Assembly: GCA_018396565.1 (NCBI GenBank)
Contig: JAGTQO010000006.1
Span: forward strand, 20,005 to 33,449
Reading direction: 5' to 3'
Length of the DNA stretch: 13,445 nt
Source of the DNA: Candidatus Bathyarchaeota archaeon
GTDB lineage: Archaea; Thermoproteota; Bathyarchaeia; 40CM-2-53-6; RBG-13-38-9
Part shown: positions 6,604-13,445 of the stretch, in pieces
Position numbering within the stretch: position 1 is the stretch's first letter
Layout: the number at the start of each line of letters is the position of its first letter
Notes under the pieces: generated by a model
What the model was told of the DNA's origin: nothing
The model's database searches: none
The model's input: the letters and a program-made list of their open reading frames with translations, nothing else
Made by a program: the position numbers and the translations under genes

Positions 6604-7722
6604 ATGGTTGGGGATTATATGGAAAGGTATGGCAAGAGCCTCCGTCTGGACAAGTTGAGGAAGGAGTTTGGAACTCTCGTCGCTGTGAATGACCTGACCT
6701 TAGAAGTTAAGAGTGGAGAGTTCGTAAGCCTGCTCGGCCCCTCAGGATGCGGCAAGACAACGACTCTGAACATGATAGCTGGACTTTTAACCCCTACGAG
6801 TGGAAGGATATATGTCGGAGACACCGATATAACCGATCTACCTCCAATCCAGAGAAATGTAGGCTTAGTATTCCAAAACTACGCCGTCTTCGGCCACATG
6901 ACTGTCTATGAGAATCTTGCCTTCGGCCTCAGGGTTAGGAAGGTTCCTGATGAGGAGATAAGGCGGGAGGTCATGAAGGTCGCTGAGATGCTTGAGCTCA
7001 CAGAAATATTGGGTGTTAAGGCTGGCAGACTAAGGTTAGATGAGATGCAGAGGACCGCCCTGGGCAGGTCGATGATAACGAAGCCAGCTTTCTTCCTGCT
7101 AGACGAGCCACTGAGCAACCTAGACGCTGGTTTAAGGTCGACTATGAGGGTTGAATTAAAGAGGATACAGAGGGAGCTCCAGCAGACCATAATATATGTC
7201 ACACACGACCAGATAGAAGCCATGGCTATGGCCGACAGAATAGCAGTTATGAACTTCGGAGTCTTACAACAGTACGGTTCAAGAGAGCAACTATACAACC
7301 ATCCGGCGAACAAGTTTGTTGCAAACTTCATAGGCAGCCCAACCATGAACTTCATAGACTGCACCTTGATAGAGAAGAATGGTAAATCCTACCTCGACGC
7401 CTCAGACTTCCAGGTTGAAGCAACCAACCTAGCAGATACAATAAGGAAACATGCAACTGGATCCGAGTTGATCATGGGGATAAGACCTGAGGACGTTTAT
7501 GTCAGTAGGCAGGCTAAAGGAGCTGACTCTATCCAGAGCGAAGTGTTCATGGTTGAGCCTCTAGGAGCGAAGTCCATCGTAACCCTCTCAATAGGTAAGA
7601 TACTAGTGAAATCGATTGTTCCAGGAACATTCAAGGCTGATCTGGGTGAGAGGCTCTGGATGGACTTCAACATGGATAAGCTACATGTCTTCGACAGCAA
7701 GACTGAGCAGGCAATCTTCTAG
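6604..7722 (+). CDS. MalK-type ABC transporter ATPase with degenerate signature motif (first of pair)
   Basis: This is a 372-aa cytoplasmic ATPase of the CUT1/MalK-UgpC type. An alternative start is ATG 6619 after GGTTGGGG. It has Walker A GPSGCGKT (45-52), Q-loop Gln91 (VFQNYAVF), Walker B FFLLDE (163-168), D-loop SNLD and H-loop His201 (THDQ), all intact. The ABC signature, normally LSGGQ, reads LRLDE (143-147). It is followed by MQR and the expected helix, so this is substitution and not a frameshift. Residues about 240-372 are the MalK-like regulatory OB/TOBE region (FIGSPTMNFID, GIRPEDV, VEPLGAKSI). The next gene is a paralogue 29 nt downstream. The intact His with the broken signature complements its partner. 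The transported substrate cannot be read, and no permease or binding protein is present in the window. Confidence 0.92.
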   Translation: MVGDYMERYGKSLRLDKLRKEFGTLVAVNDLTLEVKSGEFVSLLGPSGCGKTTTLNMIAGLLTPTSGRIYVGDTDITDLPPIQRNVGLVFQNYAVFGHMTVYENLAFGLRVRKVPDEEIRREVMKVAEMLELTEILGVKAGRLRLDEMQRTALGRSMITKPAFFLLDEPLSNLDAGLRSTMRVELKRIQRELQQTIIYVTHDQIEAMAMADRIAVMNFGVLQQYGSREQLYNHPANKFVANFIGSPTMNFIDCTLIEKNGKSYLDASDFQVEATNLADTIRKHATGSELIMGIRPEDVYVSRQAKGADSIQSEVFMVEPLGAKSIVTLSIGKILVKSIVPGTFKADLGERLWMDFNMDKLHVFDSKTEQAIF

Positions 7723-7751
7723 ACCGAATATTTGTAATGGGGGCCTAGAGT

Positions 7752-8843
7752 ATGGTGGCTGTAAGGGTTGAGAACCTAACCAAGAAATATGGAGAGACCG
7801 CCGCAATCAACAATCTGAACTTCGAAGTTGACGATGGAGAATTCTTCGTGATGCTCGGCAGGCCTGGAGCAGGTAAGACGACGACCTTGAGAACCATAGC
7901 TGGTTTGGAGAGGCCTGACCAAGGTAAGATCTATATTAAAGACAGACTTGTAAACGATGTCTTGCCGAGTGAAAGAAACATAGCTATGATATTCCAGAAT
8001 CTAGCATTATACCCAGCATGGACCGTATATAATAATATGGCCTTCACCCTCAAGATACATAAACTTCCGAAGGAAGAGATCGATAAGAGAGTTAGGGACG
8101 TTGCTAGAACACTCAAGATAGAATATCTCCTAAATAGAACCCCAGCCACCCTTAGTGGCGGTGAGAGGCAGAGGGTAGCGATTGGGAGGGCTCTGGTTAG
8201 AAATCCCAGCGTCTTCCTGATGGACGAGCCCCTAGGTCCCTTAGACGCCCTCCTCAGACTAAACATGAGAACTGAGCTGAAGAGGTTGAACGCCGAGTTA
8301 GGCCAAGCCATAATCTATGCAACGCCAGACCAGCTCGAAGCAATGAGTATGGGCGACCGAATAGCCATAATACATCAGGGAACAATACATCAGATCGGAG
8401 ATCCTGAGATGGTATACAATAATCCGGTGAACAGGCTTGTGGCAAGTATGATAGGCAGCCCATCAATGAACTTCATAGACGCGTCCTTTGAAGAGCATGA
8501 AGAAACTGCCACACTCAACTGCGGCCCCTTCAAGATAGACGTTTCGAGGTTCAAGTCAACAATACTTAAGGAGGCAACAGGCACCGAACTGATATTCGCA
8601 GTAAGACCTGAACACATAAAGGTCACTCATGAAAAGACTTCACCTGACTCGGTTGAGGGCACAGTGATTATGGAGGAGCCTCTAGGCTCAGAAACTATAC
8701 TGCATGTAAGCGTGGACGGTAGGACTGTTAAGGCCATAGTTCCACCGACATTCACAACAATATTTGGAGAGAAAGTCTGGCTCAACTTCGACATGTCCAG
8801 AATGCATGTAATAGACCGAAAGACAGAGAAAGTCATAATTTAA
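7752..8843 (+). CDS. MalK-type ABC transporter ATPase lacking the H-loop histidine (second of pair)
   Basis: This 363-aa protein is a paralogue of the upstream gene along its whole length, probably from a tandem duplication. GGGGG lies about 8 nt before the ATG. It has Walker A GRPGAGKT (36-43), Q-loop Gln82 (IFQNLALY), an intact signature LSGGE (134-138) and Walker B VFLMDE (154-159). The switch histidine is replaced by proline (Pro192, in YATPDQLEA), and the D-loop reads GPLD, not SNLD. The C-terminal region (about 230-363: MIGSPSMNFIDA, AVRPEHIKV, MEEPLGSETI) is a TOBE-like domain. Within a heterodimer its LSGGE would complete the good ATP site formed by the first protein, while its own Walker A would face the degenerate LRLDE. 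The gene is probably co-transcribed with its partner. From memory, the pattern resembles GlpS of rhizobial glycerol transporters; substrate unproven. Confidence 0.92.
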   Translation: MVAVRVENLTKKYGETAAINNLNFEVDDGEFFVMLGRPGAGKTTTLRTIAGLERPDQGKIYIKDRLVNDVLPSERNIAMIFQNLALYPAWTVYNNMAFTLKIHKLPKEEIDKRVRDVARTLKIEYLLNRTPATLSGGERQRVAIGRALVRNPSVFLMDEPLGPLDALLRLNMRTELKRLNAELGQAIIYATPDQLEAMSMGDRIAIIHQGTIHQIGDPEMVYNNPVNRLVASMIGSPSMNFIDASFEEHEETATLNCGPFKIDVSRFKSTILKEATGTELIFAVRPEHIKVTHEKTSPDSVEGTVIMEEPLGSETILHVSVDGRTVKAIVPPTFTTIFGEKVWLNFDMSRMHVIDRKTEKVII

Positions 8844-8940
8844 ACACCATCCATACCAACATTTGAGGAAGATATGATAAGCCAGCGGAGCACACAGATC
8901 AAATATGTGACGCTCTAACACAACATTATTCTTGGTCAAC

Positions 8941-8948
8941 GTATAAGT
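8941..8948 (+). promoter_or_regulatory. TATA box of radA
   Basis: GTATAAGT lies about 42 nt before the ATG at 8983, giving a predicted start near 8970 and a leader of about 13 nt that contains TTGGAG. Confidence 0.5.
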
Positions 8949-8972
8949 AGTACATTGCTTAATCTAAAGGTT

Positions 8973-8976
8973 GGAG
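8973..8976 (+). promoter_or_regulatory. Ribosome binding site deciding the radA start
   Basis: GGAG sits 6 nt before ATG 8983. It overlaps the in-frame TTG at 8971, which is therefore part of the ribosome site and not the start codon. Confidence 0.65.
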
Positions 8977-8982
8977 AATAGA

Positions 8983-11226
8983 ATGCCCTCAAAGAAGGGT
9001 TCAGGGGAACCTTACCAAGAGCCTAAGAAGAGACCTGAAACCATAGAGGACCTCGGAGGCGTCGGACCTGCGACAGCTGAAAAACTGAGGGAGCTCGGAT
9101 ACCATACAATCGAATCCCTAGCGACAGCAACAATAAATGAGCTTGTTCCTGCAGGGATCAGTGAGAAGCAGGCTGCGAAGATAATATCCCAAGCAAGGGA
9201 GAGCATCTCCATAGAGTTCATCCACGCAGATGAATTAGTTAAAATGAGGCAGAACGTAGCCAGACTGACAACTGGCAGTAAGACTATAGACGACCTCCTA
9301 GGCGGAGGGCTTGAGACACAGACAATAACAGAGTTTTACGGACAGTACGGAGTTGGGAAATCCATCCTCTGTCACCAACTCTGCGTGAATGTCCAACTGC
9401 CTGTGGATAGTGGGGGGCTTGAGGGTGGAGCCCTATACATTGACACTGAACAGACCTTCAGGCCTGAATGGATAGTAAGGATATCGAAACATCTCGGCTT
9501 AGACCCTGACAAGGTCGCCCAGAACATCATATACTCAGAAGCCTACAACAGCGACCATCAGATACTTCTCCTGGATAAAGCAGACCAAATAATCAAGGAG
9601 AACAACATCAGACTGATCATAGTCGACTCCCTAACAGCGCATTTCAGAAGCGAATATCTGGGCAGGGAGATGCTTGCTGAGAGACAGCAAAAACTCAACA
9701 AACATATGCATAGACTGACTAGGTTGGCTAGGGTATTCAATACAGTAGCTGTTGTTACAAATCAAGTTATGGCCAGGCCAGATGCTTTCTTCACAATAGC
9801 GGTTGAAGCAGCTGGAGGTCACATAGTCGCACATACATGTCTCCACCCAGACACCTTAGTCCAGTTGGCCGACGGATCTATTGAGAAGATCAGTAGAGTT
9901 CACAACCCCTCAAAATTGATGTCAGTAGATCTGAGGCAGACCCTCCAGACTGGGAGAGGAAGATGTGATGGCGTATGGAAGACTGAATTGCCTGAGATCC
10001 TCCGGATCAATGCTGGCTTCGAAGTCAGGGCTTCACCGAACCATAGATTCTTCAAACTTCATGGTATAGACGTGATTGAAGTTTATGCCAAAGACCTTAA
10101 AGTTGGAGACTACGTTGCATGCATCAGGAAGATGGAGGTTGAAGGGGCACCGCAAAAAATTTTTAGAGATGAACAAAAAACCTGCATCCCCACAGAGTTG
10201 AGTCCGGACCTATCACAGATACTTGGCTACCTATTAGGATGTGGAAATACAATTGGAGGCGACATAGTTCTATTTGATAAAAACCTGTCGGTGATAGAGT
10301 TTTACAGAAGAAGGTTCTCTGAGGCTTTCAATCTCGACTGCAGAATATTTAGGCGTCAGGGGGGAAAATATTGGCTGAGAATAGAATCCGGAGAGGTCAC
10401 AGATCTCCTCAAGAAATTATCGTGTGAATGGAACCAAATCATACCGAAATCGCCTAGAGAGTGTGTGGCGTCATTCATAAAGGGTTTCTCAGACGCTAGG
10501 GGATACGTCTCGAACAGTCTACGTTTGATCTACAGGGAGAAGAATATTCTTGAGATTCTACAACTACTCATGTTGAGGTTTACGGTCAAATCGACGATTC
10601 ATAGAATAAAGAATGCATGGTCATTACACGTCTCTGAACCAGTATCTTTAATCAACTTTATCGAAAACATCGGATTGACTGATAAAGATAAGATCAGGAG
10701 ACTCATCGTGAAGGCAAAAAATATTAAAATAAACAATGACGTAATACCCGTCAGCCTAGAAATCCTGCAGGACCTAGCAAGATATTTCGGCGTAACATCT
10801 TATAAACTCCCTAAACCTACGAGAAACCGATTTATGGATAGGCTCCAGCTAGCCGAGTATGTGAGAAGAATCAAGAGTAGCCCAAATTGGGATAGGGCTC
10901 CTCGTGAAGTTGTTGATAAGGTTATGCAGCTGGAGAGGCTGGTTGAGTCACCTCTGGGATGGGAGAAAGTCAAGTCGATAGTTCGCGAACCATCCGACTC
11001 GCCTGTATACGACATATCAGTATCACCACACGCCAACTTCATAGCCAACGGTCTACTGGTCCATAACAGTCACACCAGAGTGTTTCTTAGGCGTACAGCC
11101 AACAGTCCAATACGTATAGCTAGACTGGTGTCAAGTCCATACTTACCGGAGGGTGAGAGGCTCTTCAAGATCACGGAGAATGGAATAGAAGATGTTGATG
11201 AGAAGGAGTATTCCGGAAGAAGATGA
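8983..11226 (+). CDS. radA: DNA repair and recombination protein RadA, precursor with intein
   Basis: The precursor is 747 aa (337 aa after removal of a 410-aa intein, normal for archaeal RadA). RadA is the archaeal RecA/Rad51 strand-exchange ATPase. ATG 8983 is chosen for its GGAG site 6 nt upstream. The N-extein has helix-hairpin-helix DNA-binding motifs (about 20-72: GGVGPATAEKL, AGISEKQAAKI), the polymerisation motif FxxA (FIHA, 79-82), Walker A GQYGVGKS (120-127) and Walker B LIIVD (211-215). It ends with a DNA-binding loop L2 region containing NQVMARPD (260-267) and AAGGHIVAHT. The C-extein resumes SHTRVFLRR and ends with the LPEGERLFKI core. The intein interrupts the conserved GGHxxAHT/SxxR stretch right after L2, so the unspliced precursor should be inactive. 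A small gene overlaps its stop by 4 nt. Confidence 0.96.
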   Translation: MPSKKGSGEPYQEPKKRPETIEDLGGVGPATAEKLRELGYHTIESLATATINELVPAGISEKQAAKIISQARESISIEFIHADELVKMRQNVARLTTGSKTIDDLLGGGLETQTITEFYGQYGVGKSILCHQLCVNVQLPVDSGGLEGGALYIDTEQTFRPEWIVRISKHLGLDPDKVAQNIIYSEAYNSDHQILLLDKADQIIKENNIRLIIVDSLTAHFRSEYLGREMLAERQQKLNKHMHRLTRLARVFNTVAVVTNQVMARPDAFFTIAVEAAGGHIVAHTCLHPDTLVQLADGSIEKISRVHNPSKLMSVDLRQTLQTGRGRCDGVWKTELPEILRINAGFEVRASPNHRFFKLHGIDVIEVYAKDLKVGDYVACIRKMEVEGAPQKIFRDEQKTCIPTELSPDLSQILGYLLGCGNTIGGDIVLFDKNLSVIEFYRRRFSEAFNLDCRIFRRQGGKYWLRIESGEVTDLLKKLSCEWNQIIPKSPRECVASFIKGFSDARGYVSNSLRLIYREKNILEILQLLMLRFTVKSTIHRIKNAWSLHVSEPVSLINFIENIGLTDKDKIRRLIVKAKNIKINNDVIPVSLEILQDLARYFGVTSYKLPKPTRNRFMDRLQLAEYVRRIKSSPNWDRAPREVVDKVMQLERLVESPLGWEKVKSIVREPSDSPVYDISVSPHANFIANGLLVHNSHTRVFLRRTANSPIRIARLVSSPYLPEGERLFKITENGIEDVDEKEYSGRR
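9838..11067 (+). mobile_element. Intein in RadA with degenerate LAGLIDADG endonuclease
   Basis: This in-frame insertion of 410 residues spans precursor residues 286-695. It begins Cys-Leu-His-Pro-Asp (block A, CLHPDTLVQLADGSIEKI). Block B contains ASPNHRFF, so the usual T-x-x-H reads S-x-x-H. It ends with block F/G, YDISVSPHANF and IANGLLVHN, with the penultimate His and terminal Asn, followed by Ser as the +1 extein residue. These residues predict class 1 splicing. The middle (about 10200-10720) is a LAGLIDADG homing-endonuclease domain. Its first motif reads ILGYLLGCG and its second IKGFSDARG, so the catalytic Asp of each motif is replaced (Cys and Arg). Splicing is probably active; the endonuclease is probably dead. 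Confidence 0.9.
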
Positions 11227-11630
11227 ATCAGTCTCTATCTGTGGCTGCTAGAGGTTTTCTCGTAGCTGTTGCGGAGCGGAGAATAAAAGATTGTGAGAGG
11301 GAATTTGAGAAGCTGAGAAATGGCGTAGAGAATTCGGAGTGGAACAAAGGTTATCTCAAGGCGTTGGAAGGCCTTCTACATACAGTGAAGTCGAGTGACA
11401 ATCAATACCTATACTTCAACAGGATCCAGATGTCTGAGAAGAGAGTTAGGGGACTTAAAGAGGAGTTTAGTAGACAATCCAGAGATGAACTCTACGACGA
11501 TTATGATAGGGGATACTTCGCGGCCCTCACCGACTACGTATCGATTCTGGAGGAGTTCAAACCTTGGACCAGAGAGGTTCCACCTCAGAGTGTTGAGGCC
11601 GACGCCGATGTAAACTCTGATATTAAGTAG
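11223..11630 (+). CDS. Small acidic protein with internal duplication, translationally coupled to radA
   Basis: The protein is 135 aa and soluble, with no recognised family. Its ATG overlaps the radA stop (ATGA, 4 nt), implying translational coupling and co-regulation with RadA. It contains two similar units. One is EFEKLRNGVENSEWNKGYLKA followed by LEGLL (about 27-52). The other is EEFSRQSRDELYDDYDRGYF followed by AALTDYVSIL (about 80-109). Each has an acidic/basic helix, then an aromatic residue, N/D-K/R-G-Y and a hydrophobic A-L helix. The segment between them carries YLYFNRIQMSEKRVRGLKEE. The C-terminal 20 residues are acidic and likely disordered. It looks helical and may be a regulator or partner of RadA, but this rests only on gene position. 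It is convergent with the next gene, 5 nt apart. Confidence 0.82.
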   Translation: MNQSLSVAARGFLVAVAERRIKDCEREFEKLRNGVENSEWNKGYLKALEGLLHTVKSSDNQYLYFNRIQMSEKRVRGLKEEFSRQSRDELYDDYDRGYFAALTDYVSILEEFKPWTREVPPQSVEADADVNSDIK

Positions 11631-11635
11631 GATGA

Positions 11636-11938
11636 CTAATAAGGGTTGAGGGTGTATAGGAGAATCCAGATAGCTGCCCAAGTGAAGATGTAGGTCCCCA
11701 AGCCAAGAATAGTCACCTTATACTTACCCTGCAACTCAACCTCACCATAACGAAGAATATTCTTGAACACTATGATAGAGAGCAAATATATTGAGGCGGC
11801 CAGAGCCAACCCGTTTAAACCTCTCAACTGTAAGATGTAACATAGGAAGGCGGTTAGAACAGCCAAACCGAACCTAGACCAGTAAACCAGACTTGAAGGA
11901 GTAAAACTTCTAATCGCAAATTTAGATGGTGTCTGCAA
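11636..11938 (-). CDS. Small membrane protein with three hydrophobic segments (unknown function)
   Basis: The minus-strand frame ends at TAG 11636-11638. TTG 11938 is taken as the start (100 aa), because the upstream in-frame ATGs (11968, 11977, 11980) would make it overlap the divergent NFACT-like gene by 29-41 nt. None has a convincing ribosome site except GGGG just before 11980. The protein has three hydrophobic segments (LAVLTAFLCYILQL, LNGLALAASIYLLSIIVF, and GLGTYIFTWAAIWILLYTL at the C-terminus), joined by KNILRYGEVELQGKYKVTI. Conserved-looking aromatic and glycine positions in the last helix suggest a real family. A relation to EMC6-like three-helix proteins is possible but untested. 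The tail-to-tail arrangement with the preceding gene leaves only 5 nt, so the two 3' ends must overlap as transcripts. Confidence 0.7.
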   Translation of the reverse strand: MQTPSKFAIRSFTPSSLVYWSRFGLAVLTAFLCYILQLRGLNGLALAASIYLLSIIVFKNILRYGEVELQGKYKVTILGLGTYIFTWAAIWILLYTLNPY

Positions 11939-11939
11939 T

Positions 11940-13445
11940 ATGAAAGATGTTATGACGAGTGTAGACATAGCCCTCATCATCCCCGAACTGACTGAGAAGA
12001 TAGTTGGGAAACGGATAGATAACGTTTACCACATTCTTCCAGAAACTTTCATATTTCGCCTCAGACCTGGGAACCTGAGGCTTCTAATCGAAGTTGAGAG
12101 AAGGATAAATCTAACCCAATATGACTATCCAACACCCCAGAAACCGAGCAACATATGCATGGCCCTGAGGAAACATCTCGTAGGCGGGGTTATAGAAAAT
12201 ATTCAACAGTACGAGTTTGAAAGAATAATCGAGTTAAAGGTCTCTACTGGAAGAGGGCCTCTCCTACTTGTTGCTGAAATCTTCAGAAGAGGCAACCTCA
12301 TCCTTGTCGGACCAGATAAAAAGATAATTCTGAGCCTAAGATACGCAAGGATGCGTGATAGAGAAGTTGTAAGAAATGTGGAATATCACCCTGCACCATC
12401 CAGCGGGTTGAACCCTCTGAAAATGGACCTACAAAAGTTGCATAACATACGTGAGGCGGGAAAGAAATCCATACTGAAAACCGTAGCTTCACTCATCTCA
12501 ATAGGGCCAACATACAGCATGGAAGTACTGCTCAGGGCCGGTGTCAATCCCGAAACAGAATCTGCAAAGGTAGAAAACAGTGAAATACTTGGAGTAATCG
12601 AATCCTTGGAAGACCTCATTAGAAAGATAGTGGAGAAGGATGTTGAGCCCCGCATAATCTTCGAAGATAATAGACCAATAGACGTGATACCTTTCCCCTT
12701 GAAAATATATGAGAACAAACCTTTCAGAAAATTAACATCTTTCAATGAAGCTGTCGATGAATACTTCTCCACCCTAACCACAACATTGGAAATTGAGAAG
12801 GCCAGGTCAAAGAGGTTAGATGAAGAATCTCGACTCTTAAGGATCCTACGTGAGCAGGATACTCAAAGGAGACTGTTGGAGGAGACCGAGAGAAAGGATA
12901 GGGCGAGAGGAGAAATGATATACTCAAATCTCCATCTGATACGAGAATTCATCGACGAGGCCCTCAAAATGAAGAAAGCCGGCCTGGCAATTGAAGAGAT
13001 CAATGAGAACCTCATAAAAAAAGCGTCAAACCTCAACATTGTTTTAAAGCCTAAGGTGGAGAATGAAGGCTTCACCTTCGAAATAGAAGGGTTACATCTC
13101 AAGATAATGCGTAACGAAAGCCCCCAACAAGCGGCCAAAAGATACTATGACTCAGCCAAGAGGTCTTCAGAGAAACTCAAGAGACTCAAAGAATCCATGA
13201 TGACGGTTGAGTCGAAGATCAAGAATTTATCTTCTAAAGTTGAAACTGAAGAGTTGAAGGTAGAAGTTCCCAAGTTAAGGAGGGCGAAGGCGTGGTATGA
13301 GAAGTTTAACTGGTTCAAGAGCTCAGACAGTATCTTAGTCATCTCCGGTAAGGATGCATCTACCAATGAGCTTCTTGTTAGGCGTTATATGGAGGAGGGT
13401 GACATAGTCATGCATGCTGAGATCCACGGGGCGCCGTTTCAGTGA
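11940..13445 (+). CDS. rqcH: NFACT/RqcH-family protein (ribosome-associated quality control), short at the C-terminus
   Basis: The protein is 501 aa from ATG 11940; the opening MKDVMTSVDIALII matches archaeal NFACT starts. Domains in order are an NFACT-N fold (about 1-150), helix-hairpin-helix (about 164-205), a charged coiled-coil region (about 270-430) and an NFACT-R start (WYEKFNWF at 452-459, then VISGKDASTNELLVRRYM, MHAEIHGAPF). RqcH/Rqc2/NEMF proteins bind obstructed 60S/50S subunits carrying peptidyl-tRNA and, in bacteria, add C-terminal alanine tails. The motif equivalent to Asp97-Arg98 of Bacillus subtilis RqcH reads Glu94-Arg95 (FERII). The stop follows HGAPFQ, in the middle of NFACT-R, where family members continue for over 100 residues. 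This stop is the last codon of the window, so truncation, frameshift and sequence-end effects cannot be told apart. Confidence 0.85.
   Translation: MKDVMTSVDIALIIPELTEKIVGKRIDNVYHILPETFIFRLRPGNLRLLIEVERRINLTQYDYPTPQKPSNICMALRKHLVGGVIENIQQYEFERIIELKVSTGRGPLLLVAEIFRRGNLILVGPDKKIILSLRYARMRDREVVRNVEYHPAPSSGLNPLKMDLQKLHNIREAGKKSILKTVASLISIGPTYSMEVLLRAGVNPETESAKVENSEILGVIESLEDLIRKIVEKDVEPRIIFEDNRPIDVIPFPLKIYENKPFRKLTSFNEAVDEYFSTLTTTLEIEKARSKRLDEESRLLRILREQDTQRRLLEETERKDRARGEMIYSNLHLIREFIDEALKMKKAGLAIEEINENLIKKASNLNIVLKPKVENEGFTFEIEGLHLKIMRNESPQQAAKRYYDSAKRSSEKLKRLKESMMTVESKIKNLSSKVETEELKVEVPKLRRAKAWYEKFNWFKSSDSILVISGKDASTNELLVRRYMEEGDIVMHAEIHGAPFQ

Noticed and set aside
7030..7044. Frameshift as cause of the missing LSGGQ in the first ATPase
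   Set aside because: The frame is continuous and the residues on both sides align with the family without gaps, so it is substitution.
6604..8843. Assigning the ATPases to maltose or another named sugar
   Set aside because: MalK-type ATPases share the same domains across many substrates, and no permease or binding protein is present to tell them apart.
8844..8940. Search for a small RNA (C/D box) or tRNA between the ATPase pair and radA
   Set aside because: No C or D box pair, cloverleaf or conserved tRNA bases could be seen.
8971..8982. TTG start of RadA at 8971
   Set aside because: The TTGGAG sequence is a ribosome site for ATG 8983 and so is unlikely to be the start codon.

Overview
The window is archaeal chromosomal DNA. 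The evidence is an archaeal RadA recombinase, an archaeal-type NFACT/RqcH-like protein, TATA-box promoters about 25 nt upstream of inferred transcript starts, and GGAG-type ribosome sites mixed with near-leaderless starts. Gene content (CFI-box surface protein, MalK-type ATPase pair, corrinoid-reactivation-like protein) and moderate GC suggest a TACK-group archaeon such as a Bathyarchaeia member. That placement is inferred, since no rRNA is present.

Layout. 1-489 (minus): the N-terminal part of a protein resembling the vitamin-B12-dependent methionine synthase activation domain, running off the left edge. 643-5663 (plus): a cell-surface block. It holds a small secreted beta-sandwich protein with a sorting-like C-tail, a thioredoxin fused to a CcdA-type membrane electron carrier, a four-helix membrane protein with a proline-rich N-terminus, a possible 56-aa ORF, and an 862-aa surface protein with an FxLYD-like domain, four Ig-like repeats, a CFI-box and three membrane helices. 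5767-6516 (plus): an SDR oxidoreductase of FabG type. 6604-8843 (plus): two tandem paralogous MalK-type ABC ATPases with complementary defects. 8983-11226 (plus): RadA interrupted by a 410-aa intein. 11223-11630 (plus): a small acidic protein overlapping the radA stop by 4 nt and containing an internal duplication. 11636-11938 (minus): a three-helix membrane protein. 11940-13445 (plus): an NFACT/RqcH-like protein whose frame stops inside the C-terminal NFACT-R domain at the last base of the window.

How the genes may work together. The surface block looks like an export and envelope cluster in which the thioredoxin-CcdA protein could supply reductant or disulfide exchange outside the membrane; two of its neighbours contain extracytoplasmic cysteines. 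The two ATPases most probably form an obligate heterodimer with one consensus and one degenerate ATP site. Their permeases and binding protein are not in the window. RadA is expected to be matured by protein splicing; the intein keeps its splicing residues but both homing-endonuclease motifs have lost their catalytic Asp.

Most interesting points: the asymmetric ATPase pair, the intein with a dead endonuclease, the architecture of the CFI-box surface protein, and the duplicated small protein translationally coupled to radA. No CRISPR array, tRNA, rRNA or insertion sequence was seen.
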